Source: Candidatus Thorarchaeota archaeon (lineage in GTDB: Archaea > Asgardarchaeota > Thorarchaeia > Thorarchaeales > Thorarchaeaceae). From it: a stretch of DNA of 64,000 nt. Location of the stretch: the NCBI GenBank assembly GCA_019057475.1, contig DXJO01000046.1:62001-126000 (forward strand), written 5' to 3'. Numbering within the stretch: the stretch's first letter is position 1; each line of letters opens with the position of its first letter. Below are positions 50,344 through 60,877 of the stretch, piece after piece. The notes under the pieces are model-generated. The model worked only from the letters and a program-made list of their open reading frames with translations. It ran no database searches and had not been told where the DNA came from. The position numbers were made by a program, and so were the translations under genes.

Positions 50344-50991
50344 TCACTTCCGTAATCCACGCAGTCGCTCCAGAATAGCATCCCATTTGAGCACAACAAC
50401 ATTCCGTAATCCACGCAGTCGCTCCAGAACAGCATCCCGTTTGAACACAACAACAATTAAGATGCATCCAATGAGTACCGCAGCTGTGATGCCATAAACC
50501 ACACCTAGTGGTAAACCAAGTGCCGGTTGGTCGGTACCAGTTGAAGTTGTTGGTGTTGTGGTTGTTGTGGTTGTTGTGGTTGTTGTGGTTGTTGTGGTTG
50601 TTGTGGTTGTTGTTTCCGAAATCACAATCCAACTTGCTAGAAACTGTCCTTTACTGCATGTGGCAACCAAAGTTAGGTTATCATCATGTGATGCTTGAAC
50701 GTCAAATGTATCGTACATCCCATATTTGTGCGTTTGATTCTCATAAGTCCGGTTTAGATAGGAAACATCATTCTTCATTATTTCAATGAGCTCAATGTAA
50801 TGGGTCTTAACGTTTGCCACGAAGTGTGTGACGTTGGCTTTGAGAATCTGTGCATCATAGTCATACTCAAGAGAGATATCAGAAGGGGGTGAAGCCGCAA
50901 TAGGCTCTGTTTGGTGCAGAACAAACAACAACATTATCAGTAGTATGATTGCTGTCCGACTGATTTCTTTGCAGGAGTTCATTGTTTTCAC
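50344..50991 (-). CDS. anchored surface protein with poly-Thr linker
   Basis: 215 residues from a GTG at 50991 or 212 from an ATG at 50982. A signal peptide (TAIILLIMLLFVLHQTEPIAA) leads to a 90-residue outer domain (about 35-130). A run of about 20 threonines follows, written as repeats of GTTGTTGTG on the plus strand (50545-50610). A transmembrane helix (LGLPLGVVYGITAAVLIGCILIVVV in part) and a cytoplasmic tail complete it. The tail is a tandem duplication of 18 residues, RLRGLRN-like units, from a 54-bp DNA repeat at 50348 and 50402. Poly-Thr stalks are typically O-glycosylated. Confidence 0.75.
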   Translation of the reverse strand: MKTMNSCKEISRTAIILLIMLLFVLHQTEPIAASPPSDISLEYDYDAQILKANVTHFVANVKTHYIELIEIMKNDVSYLNRTYENQTHKYGMYDTFDVQASHDDNLTLVATCSKGQFLASWIVISETTTTTTTTTTTTTTTTTTTTPTTSTGTDQPALGLPLGVVYGITAAVLIGCILIVVVFKRDAVLERLRGLRNVVVLKWDAILERLRGLRK

Positions 50992-51198
50992 AAATTATCG
51001 TTGGAGATGCAACATAAAAAACAATTGCAGATGGTGTTAGCATTAGACTAATCGTCTACTCAATCTCAGATTTCATCGTCAAGGACTTGAAGTGGAAACG
51101 CTAAGCTATTCTCCAACACAAAGAGAGGCTACAGATATAGGAACGATTTGATATGAATTAGATATGTGGTGCCTAATGCCTTCAACCCAGTTTCAATC
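50992..51198. other. gene-free spacer upstream of the poly-Thr protein gene
   Basis: Contains a minus-strand TATA-like TTTTTTATG near 51013-51021, about 25 bp from the start of the poly-Thr protein gene. No ORF of note is seen. Confidence 0.4.
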
Positions 51199-51243
51199 GC
51201 CAAGAGAAGCAGAAGTAGTTCGAAAATGAGAAAGGGGACTCAT
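51199..51243 (+). repeat. tail-hairpin repeat c5 (3' fragment)
   Basis: Only CCAAGAGAAGCAGAAGTAG of the tail is left, followed by a short hairpin ATGAG (51226-51230) and CTCAT (51239-51243). It lies only 35 nt before c6, with no gene between, and resembles the end of c10 (both have an A/G-rich AAAGGGGA segment). Confidence 0.7.
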
Positions 51244-51271
51244 AAATACTGCATGGTTTTTTTAGATGATG

Positions 51272-51390
51272 ATAGTCATGGCTCGGGAAATTTTCGATCC
51301 TGAGAATCTGCCCTACAGACAAGAGAGGCAGATGTAGATTCAATCATCAGCTTGAGAGAGGCTCGTCCTCTCTCCCTCACTCTTTTTCAT
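51272..51390 (+). repeat. tail-hairpin repeat c6
   Basis: Mini-ORF at 51278-51337 encodes MAREIFDPENLPYRQERQM. The hairpin is perfect: GAGAGAGG at 51354-51361, loop CTCGT, CCTCTCTC at 51367-51374, then CTCTTTTT. It would terminate the giant gene on the minus strand, which ends 48 nt later. Confidence 0.88.
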
Positions 51391-51437
51391 GTGCCTGTTA
51401 TGAGAGAGGTGCTGTCCAGATGTTTCTCTAGACCTCT

Positions 51438-54400
51438 CTAATCCTTTTTGTCGATATGGATGGTGATGTTTCCTCCTTGAAGGAAGCCATATGGGTCGAA
51501 GCCTGCCTCATGCCAGACTAGGCCGTTCTTGTCCAGGACACGTATCTGGAACACATCGACTCCTCCATCTTTGTCGTCGTCCCAGACATCAACTCTGAGC
51601 TGGTAGTTGCCCGAGCCCCAGAGTAGTTCACCAGTTTCTGAGTTATACTGCTGTACAACACATTTTGCCTCGAAGAAGGAGTGGTTGCCAACAATTGCCA
51701 TTCCAAGCCATGCAGTGCTCTTGATGATGTATTCCCATTCACCACTTCTGTATACATAGATTAGCTGACCTCTAGGAAGACCATTCTTCTTATACTTCAC
51801 ATTGAACCCGAAGTTGCCTTTGCTGCCGCTAGGATCCCAGATCCATCCACCACCTGTCACGAAGTCACCTGTGGGCTCATAGACTGTAATGATGACCAGA
51901 TCTGAGTCAGGACCCTGGTAGTAGCTGTTGTCTTCTGATCTGAAACTAATCTGCACCACGTAACCATTCTCGCTCAGATTGGGAATCTCCACTATTGCTA
52001 CTCCTACTCCCTCGACGTTCGTGACCTCGACCATGTACGGACCTTCTACTACGATAGGGTTCGCGAGGTCTAAAGGCACTGAGTAGATAGTGAATGTGAC
52101 ATATATCCTCGTGAGGTCGCCCCAGTAACCGTCTGCGTCATCAAAGACCGTCGCTCTTAGAGTGATCGTGTCAACAGTCGTTGGCACTACCGTTGAGCCT
52201 GTGTATTGCGCATAGGCATATTCCTTCTCTATGATGAACTCGAGAGTTTCAGATGAGGACAGATACTCTTCATCTTCCTCAAACGTTGCTGAAACAGTGT
52301 AGACTCCTCCCGGCTGGTTGAGAATAATCGTGACACTCGCAACACCATCAGAGCCAGTTAATTTGGAATCAGTCTGGCCACCAATAGTGAAGACGATTGT
52401 CTTACCTGGGATTGGCAATTGCGTCGCAATATCGACTAGACTTGCCTCAAGGTAGACTAGGTCAGAGTAGTTACCAGTAACCTCACCGGTATAGGTAATC
52501 TCTGACGCGTTGACACATATCCAGACGGCCTGTTCAGTTTCCACGTTGCTGGCATTATCGACGCTACGATAGTAGATAGTGTGAAGTCCTATGCTATCCA
52601 CGTTGAATGGTCCGCCATAGACTTCCCAGGTACCTGTGTCTATCCGATATTCTGTCCTTTCTACTCCTGAAACGGGGTCTGCAGAATCTAACACGAAGTC
52701 AGTGGCAGTGGAAACATAGGTTGGGTCCGACCCGTAACGCGGAAGTTGAATTGTTAGGGTTGTAATTGGGTTTATCTGGTCAAGCTGGAAGTACAATGTA
52801 TTGGCTGCTTCGATGTTGCCAGCGTTGTCTACCGACCAGTATTCCACCTTATAGGTGTCATCGAGGGAGAACAGAACTGGAGAATCATACACAGCTGCAG
52901 CTCCGTCGTTCACCATGTAGTAGGTCTGCCAGACACCTGACATTGAGTCATCGGCGGTCATGTATAGAGTCACAGGACTGACATACCAGCCATTTAGACC
53001 ATTAGGTGATGCGGGTCCAAGAGTAGCTACGGTGGTTGGGTCTTCTGTGTCTATCTTGAAGTCTGTAGATTTCACCAGCTCTGTGTTGCCAAGGTTGTCA
53101 ACAGACCAGTACTTGACAGTGTGGTATCCGTTCTCTGTGAATGGAAACGAGCCTTCGAAGGGCAATGTAGGGCCTGAATCAAGGATGTAGTAGATGCTGG
53201 AAGTACCGCTCCCATCACCGTCATCGGAAGTGAAACTGATCTCAACAGATGTGACAAACCAGTCGTTTGTGCCAGACACTCCTGTAAGGCTCAAGATGGT
53301 CTGAGACGAAGTATTGTCCAGATAGAGGGTGCAACTCCTTTCCGGCTCTGCATTCCCTGCATGGTCTACCGAGTAGTAGTCGATTGTGTGGGTTCCATCA
53401 TCTCCTAGTAAGTAGAAGGGAGAATACTCTACCCAAGCACCACCATCAATGCGGTAATATGTGAACTGGACATCTGATATCGAATCAGATGCGACTAACG
53501 TTAGTGTAGAGCTCGATGTGACATACGTGAGCACATCCTCATAGTAAGGTAGTCCAACGATGATTTCAGTAGACGGAGGAGTCGTATCAATCACCGTGAT
53601 GGTGACTGTGACCACATTACTGTCTAGACCCCCATCGTTAGCGTGGTAAGTGAACTCGTCAACACCCGCGAACCCTACATCAGGGACATAGGTGAAGGAT
53701 CCATCGCTGGATAGTGTCAATGTACCAAACGATGGAAGCGTATCTAGTATTGAGGTGAGTGCATCACCCTCAATGTCAGTATCATTTAGTAAAACCCCTC
53801 TGGCTTCAATAGAAAGGACTGTTCCTCCCTCCATGACATAGCTATCACTCACAGCCACGGGTGCATCGTTCACGGGATTCACTGTGATATATATCCGGGC
53901 GCCCGATGACTGTGCATACAACGAGTCAATGATCGCGTACTGCATTGACATGCTCGACCCATGCCAGTTCGGATTTGGAGTGTACCTTATCACATTGCGA
54001 TACACACCGGGTTCTACTTCGAATAATATCATTACCAACTGACCATGAATCTCGTATCGGTTCCACGAAAACCACTTCCAATCAAAAGCGTTCCCGTCCA
54101 CATCATAGTCGTTCGCCATGAAATCTATAATGACCGGGGTGTCCTCGTCTGTTTCCACATAGTCATCCACTGCCACAGGTGCATCATTCACTGGATTGAC
54201 GGTGATGATCACTGCAGCTACATTGCCATCGAGGTTTCCATCACTGACTCGATATGTAAACGAATCCTCACCATTGAAATTCAGATTTGGAGTATACGTA
54301 AATGAACCATCCGGATTCAACGTGAGCACGCCATTAGCTGGCCCATATTCCAACACTGCTTGAAGTAGATCTCCATCAATATCAGTATCATTGGCGAGGA

Positions 54401-57400
54401 GACCTGTCGTTACATAAACCTGAAGGAGAGTGTCTTCATCTGTGACATATGCATCATCTTCTGCCACCGGAGCGTCATTCACAGGAATCACTGTAATCGT
54501 CACTGTAGCTACATTGCTATCGAGGTTTCCATCACTGACTCGATATGTAAACGAATCCTCACCATTGAAGTTCGAATTCGGAGTATATGTGAACGACCCA
54601 TCCGGATTCAATGTCAATGATCCATGTGAAGGTCCCGACACAAGCTGGACGGTCAGTGGGTCTCCATCACCATCAGTATCATTGGCGAGGACACCTGTTG
54701 CCGAGTCAACCTGAAGGAAATTGTCCTCGTCTATGGCATAAGCATCATCCAAAGCCACTGGTACATCAGGAACTGAGTTCACGGTGATGTAGATATGAGC
54801 AGCTGACGAATATGCACCCAAGGAGTCAATGATACCGTACTCCACAGACGTGCTCGTCCCATGCCAGTTCGGATCTGGAGTGTACTTCAATGCCGTTCGA
54901 TACACACCGGGCTCTACCTCGATTGAAACCCAATCAAACCAACCATGAATCTCGTCCGGGAGCCATGAGAACCACATCCAATCAAAGGAATCGCCTTCTA
55001 TGTCATAGTCATTAGCCATGAAATCAATGATGACCGGGGTGTCTTCATCTGTCACTACATAGTCGTCTACAGCCACAGGTGCATCGTTCACCGAGTTCAC
55101 TGTGATGATCACTGTTGCAGTATCAGAGAGTATCCCATCCGACACTTCATAGACGAACGAGTCCTCATCAAACCAGTTGGGGTCCGGGGTATAGGTGAAC
55201 GAACCATCCGCATTGAACACCAATGAGCCATGAGAGGGTCCTGTCACAAGCACAGCAGTGAGGGCGTCTCCTTCAACATCAGTATCATTAGCGAGGAGAC
55301 CTGTCGTTACATAAACCTGAAGGAAAGTGTCTTCATCTGTGACATATGCATCATCTTCTGCCATAGGTGCATCGTTCACCGAGTTCACCGTGATGGTCAC
55401 TGTGGCAGTATCAGTTAGCGTCCCATCCGATACCTCGTACGTGAAAGAGTCCTCGCCATTAAAGTCTAGGTCCGGTACGTATACAAAGTTTCCCTCGCTG
55501 ACACCTGTTGGCAATAAAACGCCATGGAGAGGTATCGTCAATAACACCATACTCAGGGAATCCCCGTCAATATCAGAATCGTTCAGTAGGATATCGATCA
55601 CAAACAACTTGTCCTCAAGCGTCGTATAGAAGTCATCCACAGCTACCGGGGCATCATTCACCGGATTCACGGTGATGGTCACCGTGGCTACATTGCTATC
55701 GAGCTCTCCATCACTGACACGATATGTGAACGAGTCTGCTCCATTGAAGTTCAGATTTGGAGCGTATATGAACGACCCATCAGCATTCAATGTGATTGCC
55801 CCCTCGGAAGGCCCAGACACAAGTATGGCCACGAGTGAATCTGAGTCTACGTCCGAGTCATTGTACAACACCCCTGCCAATGCGCCACCAGTAATGAACG
55901 GAGCGTCTTCATCTGTGATATACCTGTCATCCACTGCCACTGGCGCATCATTCACCGAGTTCACGATAATCGTCACCGTTGCAGTATCAGTTAGTGTCCC
56001 ATCCGACACCTCATACGTGAACGAATCCTCACCATTGAAGTCTGGGTCCGGTACGTATACAAAGTCTCCCTCACTGGCACCGGTTGGCAATAAGACGCCA
56101 TGTTGAGGCGTTGTCAACAACACCACACTCAGTAAATCCCCGTCTACATCATCATCGTTCGTCAAGAAGTTGATCACAAACGGGAGGTCCTCAAGTGTCG
56201 TATAGAAGTCATCTACAGCTACTGGTGCATCGTTCACCGGATTCACGGTGATGTATATCGTTGCCTGATACATACCTATGGTACCATCCGTGATTACGTA
56301 TCTCAGCGTCGAGGTTGACCCGTACCAGTTGGGATCCGGCGTATACCTGAAGGCTTCTCGGTACACTCCGGGCTCAACCTCAAAAATGCCCCATGTAATC
56401 GTGCCATGGAGCTCGTTTGGATTGTATTGCCACACTATCAGACGGATAGAATCGCCATCAACATCGTAGTCATTGGCCAAATAGTCAATGATGACTGAAG
56501 TGTCTTCGTCCGTTTCGACATAGTCATCCACAGGCATAGCATAATCGTTCACCGAGTTCACCGTGATGGTTACAGTAGCATTATCAGACAGGGTTCCATC
56601 TGACACCTCATAGACGAACGAGTCCTCACCAAACCAGTTGAGGTCCGGCGTATAGGTAAACGACCCATCCGGATTCAATGTCAACACACCATATGAGGGT
56701 TCTGTCACAAGCACAGCAGTGAGTGTGTCCAAGTCAGCATCAACATCGTTAGTCAAGACCCCCGGTAGCTCAACAATAAGTGGAACGTCTTCATCTGTGA
56801 TATAGGCATCATCCGTAGCGACTGGTGCTTGGTTTACACTGAGAGTAAAGACTCCACTCAGAACACCGCCACCCCTGACTGTGACTTCCAGTGGGTAGTC
56901 CCCCGCGGAGAGATGTACAATGTTAGTCACAACCCCCTGGCTGTCAACAGAGAATTGTGCAGTGTTATTAATGGTCCATTCATGATCTTCCCAGTACGAG
57001 TAGTCGATATTCAGGTCATAACTGAGGTCTTCACCGAGATTGATTGTCTGATCTGAAGGCGTCGGTGTCCAGCTCATTCCAAACTCTGGAGCAGGGTCTT
57101 GGTTGGAACTCGTACCGGGGATGAGATGCGGTATGTCACCGACACCATCATGATTCACGTCGGTCCCGTCGTAGCTCCAGTACAGGTTTCCTACAAAGAC
57201 ATTGTATAAGCCATCGTCATAGGCGTCTGCGAGCTCACCTCTTATGGCGTTGTCGCGGATGGTGAAATCGCGAGTCACACTACCTGCGCCCTCAGCCAGA
57301 TAGATGCCGTAGTCACTATGCAGTATAATATTGTCTTGAATCGGCATCCCTGGGTCACCGCTGCAAAGCTCCAGCAGAATGCCGCAACCGTGATTCGAGG

Positions 57401-60400
57401 AGAGCGTATTCCCTTGTATGATAACATCTTCAACATTATAGAGATGGATCGCGTGCCCTTCGTTATCTAGGATTATGTTCGAGTTCATGTCAACGCCCAT
57501 CGTCATTGGCCCTTCTACATAGACACCGATTTCATTGCCATCAAATTCATTCATGTAGATTCCAGCACCTGCCATGGACTGATATATCCCATAATCATTC
57601 TCGTAGAAACCATTCTCAATGATGTTGGTGTAGCCTGGTGTGTATTGGTTTAGAGCGTATATGCCAAAATGGTTGTCAAAGAAAGTGTTCCTTTCTAATT
57701 CGGGACTTGTCTGAATTTCTTCTAGGTAGACTCCAGACTCAGCGCCTGTCAGATAGCAGTTGCGAATCGCAAAGTGAGTAGAATCGATATTCTTAACGCT
57801 GATGCAATAGGGACCATCCGCACCGTGTATTCTCAAATTATCGATGATGTAAGGAAGATTGTAGGTGCCATCCCCAGACCACCCCATGGCTTGTGACTTT
57901 GCTATGAGAGCGACATCACCATCAATTGCAATAGGTACATCGTACGGGTCTGGCCCCACTCTGACATAGAATGGTTCTGTCAAGACTCCGCCACCTCTGA
58001 CTGAAACCTCCAAGTAATAGTTCCTCACAGAAAGTGATGCTACGTTGGTCACAATACCTTCATTATCAATCGAGAAATAGGGTGTGCTACTGATTGACCA
58101 TTCATAGTCTGTCCAGTCATACCCAAAGTACCGTAAATAGTCAAAGGTCACTTCAATGTCCAGGCCATACTCAAATCGCTGGTTAACATCCACTATTTGA
58201 TCCGTTGGAGGATTGGCCCATCTCAGTCCCATATGGGGAGCCAAGTCTTGATTTCCCGCGATTCCTGCTATGGGGTGTGCTGTGTCACCGATATCGTCGT
58301 AGTCTGCATCAGTTCCAAGGTAGCTCCAGTACACGTTCCCTTCAAAGACATTGCTGGATCCGTTGTCAACGGCGTCCGCGAGCTCACCCCTAAACACGTT
58401 ATCAGTAATCACAAAGCCACCTGAGTTCTGAGTCAGATAGATTCCATATTGGCTATGCAGTTTGTTGCCTTGAATTGTATTCATTGAATTCCCGGAGCTA
58501 TCCTCCAGCAGTATACCGCACCCACCCTCTGAAACTATATTGTTCCCTGTAATTCGCACGTTCAAAACATGATAGAGATGGATAGCGTGATATCGGTTCT
58601 CTGAGAAGATGTTTAGATCCATATCTACACCCATCGCCATTTGCCCGTCTACATAGACACCGATTTCATTGCCATCAAATTCATTCATGTAGATTCCAGC
58701 ACCTGCCATGGACTGATATATAGCATAGACATTATCGCGGAATTCATTTTGCACAATGTAAGTGTAGCCATGAGTGGCTACGTCTTCAGCGTATATCCCA
58801 TAATCATTTAGAAGAAACGTACTTCCTTCCACGGTATTGGAGGTTTCCACACCCACTAGATAGACTCCGTACACGCCGCTTGTAAGATAGCAGTTGCGAA
58901 TGACAAACTCTGTGGAAACAAGGTTCTTGATACTGATACAGTACCCATCTAGTCCCCTAGGAATCCAGTAGTTTTCGATTACGTAAGGATAGCTGTGTGA
59001 GCCGTCACCGGACCACCCCTCCTGTTGTGCTTGTGCTACAAAATCAGCATCGCCATCAATAGATATTACCAGATGATAGCCACTCAGACGGGTCAATGGA
59101 TAAAGGTCTTCAAAACCTTCGCCCACGTATGGGGTGTCTCCGATGCCATCATTGTCCGCATCAACTCCGCCATAGTCCGACCAGAGATTAGATGAAATGA
59201 ACTTATCACCCTGTGTCGCATATACCTGTGCATTCACCCCGTTATACAGTAGAGCATTATAGACGACCTCAATGTCTAAGTTGCTGTCCAGATCGAAACC
59301 ACCTCCGTTATTCATTAGGCCGTTATTGCCAACACTGGTACGCACGGCAATGGTAACTCTTATTCCCCAATCACCGCATCCAAATATCTCGTTGTTCATG
59401 ACAATTGTGTCAGTAGAGATGTTTATACTTAGACCATCACCATATTGGATATCGAAAATCTCATTGCTGCTCACTGTTGTACGTAGGCAGTAGGTAATGT
59501 CGATCCCAACACCCGAGTAGATATGTGAAATCGTATTCCCATCGATTACAGTATCACTTGAATCAGTGATGATAATCCCACCACCCGAGTAGATATGTGA
59601 AATCGTATTCCCATCGATTACAGTATCACTTGAATCAGTGATGATAATCCCGGTGTCATAACCGTTGGTAATAACATTGCGAGTGATTGTGTTGCTAATT
59701 GGGTAGAGAAGTATATTGGCGACTGGGTCTTCCCACGGGGAGATCGAGATGCCAGTCCAACACTCATGGATTAGGTTATCGTCTACGGTATTGTATGAGG
59801 AACCGAAAAGCTCGATGCGTCCATCGGAGAGTGTGTTCCCAATGATTGTGTTGCTGGAGGACCCAAAAAGAGTGATAATGCCCGGAATACCCAGATTCCC
59901 GTCAATTGTGTTGTATGAGGAGCTATAGAGAAGAATCTCCAACCCAGGCTTGCCCGTGTTGCCATGTATCGCATTATATGAAGAACCAAAAAGGCCAATT
60001 CCCATACCACAGTCGATGAAATTGTTGCCGCTTATCATGCTGTAACTTGACCCATGGTAGTGAGGATCGTTTCCTCCTGTATTACCCAGTCCAATACCGT
60101 AATTGCTGTATATGATGAGGTTGTCTGCTAGATATCCGTTCATGACATCCACAAGGTGAATGCCACTGGCAAAACCGAGCGTGGGTTCATGTTCCATGCC
60201 TTGAGCACCGGTCAACCGGCAGTTTATGATTCTGAAATGGACTTGAGTACCGAAGATGAAAATGGAGCTTCCCTCTAAACCAGTACTGTCAATCTCCAGC
60301 CTTTCGATAATGTATGGATTATTCTGTGTTCCATCGCCTGGCCAACCTTCAGCCTGAGCCATCGCTGCGAACTCACTGTCGCCATGGATTTTGATGGGGT

Positions 60401-60581
60401 CATGCGGCGAGTAGGAAGCTACAGACATGGTGTCCAGTTCTGGATCTGAAACAGTCGCTCTTGGAGATTGAATCATTCCATCAACATCTCTAACAGGGGT
60501 AGCAACAGGTGCCGGCCCTATCAAGAACAGTATGAAACCTATTGATACAACAAGAATACAGACTCGACCCTTCCTTCGCAT
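51438..60581 (-). CDS. giant multi-domain surface protein (beta-helix, cadherin-like and Ig-like repeats)
   Basis: 3047 residues from the ATG at 60581, chosen for the GAGGAGAAATT upstream and the signal peptide right after (RVCILVVSIGFILFLIGPAP). Three NosD-like beta-helix modules, each opening with a GDxxFxAxAQxEGWxGDG-type motif, span about 60-505, 505-785 and 885-1155. Ig-like domains follow the second and third. From about 1250 to 2330 there are about ten cadherin-like repeats (NDAPVAVDDAYVTDEDT, GSFTYTP, FNGEDSFTYRVSDG). Four OmpL47-like repeats (HTIDYYSVDHAGNAE) occupy 2330-2690, then two Big-type Ig domains to 2895 and a C-terminal domain starting VTGGGWIWDPSG. No membrane helix or anchor motif is seen at the end, so it may be released or bound by other proteins. 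Confidence 0.92.
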   Translation of the reverse strand: MRRKGRVCILVVSIGFILFLIGPAPVATPVRDVDGMIQSPRATVSDPELDTMSVASYSPHDPIKIHGDSEFAAMAQAEGWPGDGTQNNPYIIERLEIDSTGLEGSSIFIFGTQVHFRIINCRLTGAQGMEHEPTLGFASGIHLVDVMNGYLADNLIIYSNYGIGLGNTGGNDPHYHGSSYSMISGNNFIDCGMGIGLFGSSYNAIHGNTGKPGLEILLYSSSYNTIDGNLGIPGIITLFGSSSNTIIGNTLSDGRIELFGSSYNTVDDNLIHECWTGISISPWEDPVANILLYPISNTITRNVITNGYDTGIIITDSSDTVIDGNTISHIYSGGGIIITDSSDTVIDGNTISHIYSGVGIDITYCLRTTVSSNEIFDIQYGDGLSINISTDTIVMNNEIFGCGDWGIRVTIAVRTSVGNNGLMNNGGGFDLDSNLDIEVVYNALLYNGVNAQVYATQGDKFISSNLWSDYGGVDADNDGIGDTPYVGEGFEDLYPLTRLSGYHLVISIDGDADFVAQAQQEGWSGDGSHSYPYVIENYWIPRGLDGYCISIKNLVSTEFVIRNCYLTSGVYGVYLVGVETSNTVEGSTFLLNDYGIYAEDVATHGYTYIVQNEFRDNVYAIYQSMAGAGIYMNEFDGNEIGVYVDGQMAMGVDMDLNIFSENRYHAIHLYHVLNVRITGNNIVSEGGCGILLEDSSGNSMNTIQGNKLHSQYGIYLTQNSGGFVITDNVFRGELADAVDNGSSNVFEGNVYWSYLGTDADYDDIGDTAHPIAGIAGNQDLAPHMGLRWANPPTDQIVDVNQRFEYGLDIEVTFDYLRYFGYDWTDYEWSISSTPYFSIDNEGIVTNVASLSVRNYYLEVSVRGGGVLTEPFYVRVGPDPYDVPIAIDGDVALIAKSQAMGWSGDGTYNLPYIIDNLRIHGADGPYCISVKNIDSTHFAIRNCYLTGAESGVYLEEIQTSPELERNTFFDNHFGIYALNQYTPGYTNIIENGFYENDYGIYQSMAGAGIYMNEFDGNEIGVYVEGPMTMGVDMNSNIILDNEGHAIHLYNVEDVIIQGNTLSSNHGCGILLELCSGDPGMPIQDNIILHSDYGIYLAEGAGSVTRDFTIRDNAIRGELADAYDDGLYNVFVGNLYWSYDGTDVNHDGVGDIPHLIPGTSSNQDPAPEFGMSWTPTPSDQTINLGEDLSYDLNIDYSYWEDHEWTINNTAQFSVDSQGVVTNIVHLSAGDYPLEVTVRGGGVLSGVFTLSVNQAPVATDDAYITDEDVPLIVELPGVLTNDVDADLDTLTAVLVTEPSYGVLTLNPDGSFTYTPDLNWFGEDSFVYEVSDGTLSDNATVTITVNSVNDYAMPVDDYVETDEDTSVIIDYLANDYDVDGDSIRLIVWQYNPNELHGTITWGIFEVEPGVYREAFRYTPDPNWYGSTSTLRYVITDGTIGMYQATIYITVNPVNDAPVAVDDFYTTLEDLPFVINFLTNDDDVDGDLLSVVLLTTPQHGVLLPTGASEGDFVYVPDPDFNGEDSFTYEVSDGTLTDTATVTIIVNSVNDAPVAVDDRYITDEDAPFITGGALAGVLYNDSDVDSDSLVAILVSGPSEGAITLNADGSFIYAPNLNFNGADSFTYRVSDGELDSNVATVTITVNPVNDAPVAVDDFYTTLEDKLFVIDILLNDSDIDGDSLSMVLLTIPLHGVLLPTGVSEGNFVYVPDLDFNGEDSFTYEVSDGTLTDTATVTITVNSVNDAPMAEDDAYVTDEDTFLQVYVTTGLLANDTDVEGDALTAVLVTGPSHGSLVFNADGSFTYTPDPNWFDEDSFVYEVSDGILSDTATVIITVNSVNDAPVAVDDYVVTDEDTPVIIDFMANDYDIEGDSFDWMWFSWLPDEIHGWFDWVSIEVEPGVYRTALKYTPDPNWHGTSTSVEYGIIDSLGAYSSAAHIYITVNSVPDVPVALDDAYAIDEDNFLQVDSATGVLANDTDGDGDPLTVQLVSGPSHGSLTLNPDGSFTYTPNSNFNGEDSFTYRVSDGNLDSNVATVTITVIPVNDAPVAEDDAYVTDEDTLLQVYVTTGLLANDTDIDGDLLQAVLEYGPANGVLTLNPDGSFTYTPNLNFNGEDSFTYRVSDGNLDGNVAAVIITVNPVNDAPVAVDDYVETDEDTPVIIDFMANDYDVDGNAFDWKWFSWNRYEIHGQLVMILFEVEPGVYRNVIRYTPNPNWHGSSMSMQYAIIDSLYAQSSGARIYITVNPVNDAPVAVSDSYVMEGGTVLSIEARGVLLNDTDIEGDALTSILDTLPSFGTLTLSSDGSFTYVPDVGFAGVDEFTYHANDGGLDSNVVTVTITVIDTTPPSTEIIVGLPYYEDVLTYVTSSSTLTLVASDSISDVQFTYYRIDGGAWVEYSPFYLLGDDGTHTIDYYSVDHAGNAEPERSCTLYLDNTSSQTILSLTGVSGTNDWFVTSVEISFTSDDGDGSGTSSIYYILDSGPTLPFEGSFPFTENGYHTVKYWSVDNLGNTELVKSTDFKIDTEDPTTVATLGPASPNGLNGWYVSPVTLYMTADDSMSGVWQTYYMVNDGAAAVYDSPVLFSLDDTYKVEYWSVDNAGNIEAANTLYFQLDQINPITTLTIQLPRYGSDPTYVSTATDFVLDSADPVSGVERTEYRIDTGTWEVYGGPFNVDSIGLHTIYYRSVDNASNVETEQAVWICVNASEITYTGEVTGNYSDLVYLEASLVDIATQLPIPGKTIVFTIGGQTDSKLTGSDGVASVTIILNQPGGVYTVSATFEEDEEYLSSSETLEFIIEKEYAYAQYTGSTVVPTTVDTITLRATVFDDADGYWGDLTRIYVTFTIYSVPLDLANPIVVEGPYMVEVTNVEGVGVAIVEIPNLSENGYVVQISFRSEDNSYYQGPDSDLVIITVYEPTGDFVTGGGWIWDPSGSKGNFGFNVKYKKNGLPRGQLIYVYRSGEWEYIIKSTAWLGMAIVGNHSFFEAKCVVQQYNSETGELLWGSGNYQLRVDVWDDDKDGGVDVFQIRVLDKNGLVWHEAGFDPYGFLQGGNITIHIDKKD
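59511..59651 (-). repeat. exact 72-bp tandem duplication inside the giant gene
   Basis: The segment at 59511-59579 repeats at 59583-59651 with no visible difference. It encodes two identical 23-residue beta-helix rungs (IIITDSSDTVIDGNTISHIY in part). Other rungs of the same helix differ widely, so this duplication is recent. Confidence 0.9.
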
Positions 60582-60762
60582 GGTCAATTTCTCCTCTGCT
60601 GCGACGAACGCGGTCAAGGTCTGCTCATGCAAGTCGAGAATCAAGTGTCAATGTATTGTTGTTTCCAATCTTCCTCGCAGTACTACGATTACTATGGCTT
60701 TGCTTGCTTATTAACCATTCAACCAAGCGTTTATTGCCCACGGTTGAGCTGATAAGCCGTCT

Positions 60763-60877
60763 GTCGTCACGGCGAGGGAAATCTTCGGTCCTGAGAACCG
60801 GCCTTACAGACAAGAGAAGCAGAAGTAGTTCTCATTCTAGTTCGAGAGAGGCCAGTCCTCTCTCCATCTCTCTTTCT
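60763..60877 (+). repeat. tail-hairpin repeat c7
   Basis: The tail at 60769-60828 reads TAREIFGPENRPYRQEKQK, with ACG instead of ATG. The hairpin is perfect, with GAGAGAGG at 60844-60851 and CCTCTCTC at 60857-60864 around loop CCAGT. It lies in the 421-nt gap between the giant gene and the next plus-strand gene. Confidence 0.88.

Noticed and set aside
54045-56106. Plus-strand frames opposite the cadherin-like repeats
   Set aside because: Repeated antisense of a repetitive gene; Ser/Thr/Val-rich sequence is simply the reverse complement of Asp/Gly/Asn-rich codons.
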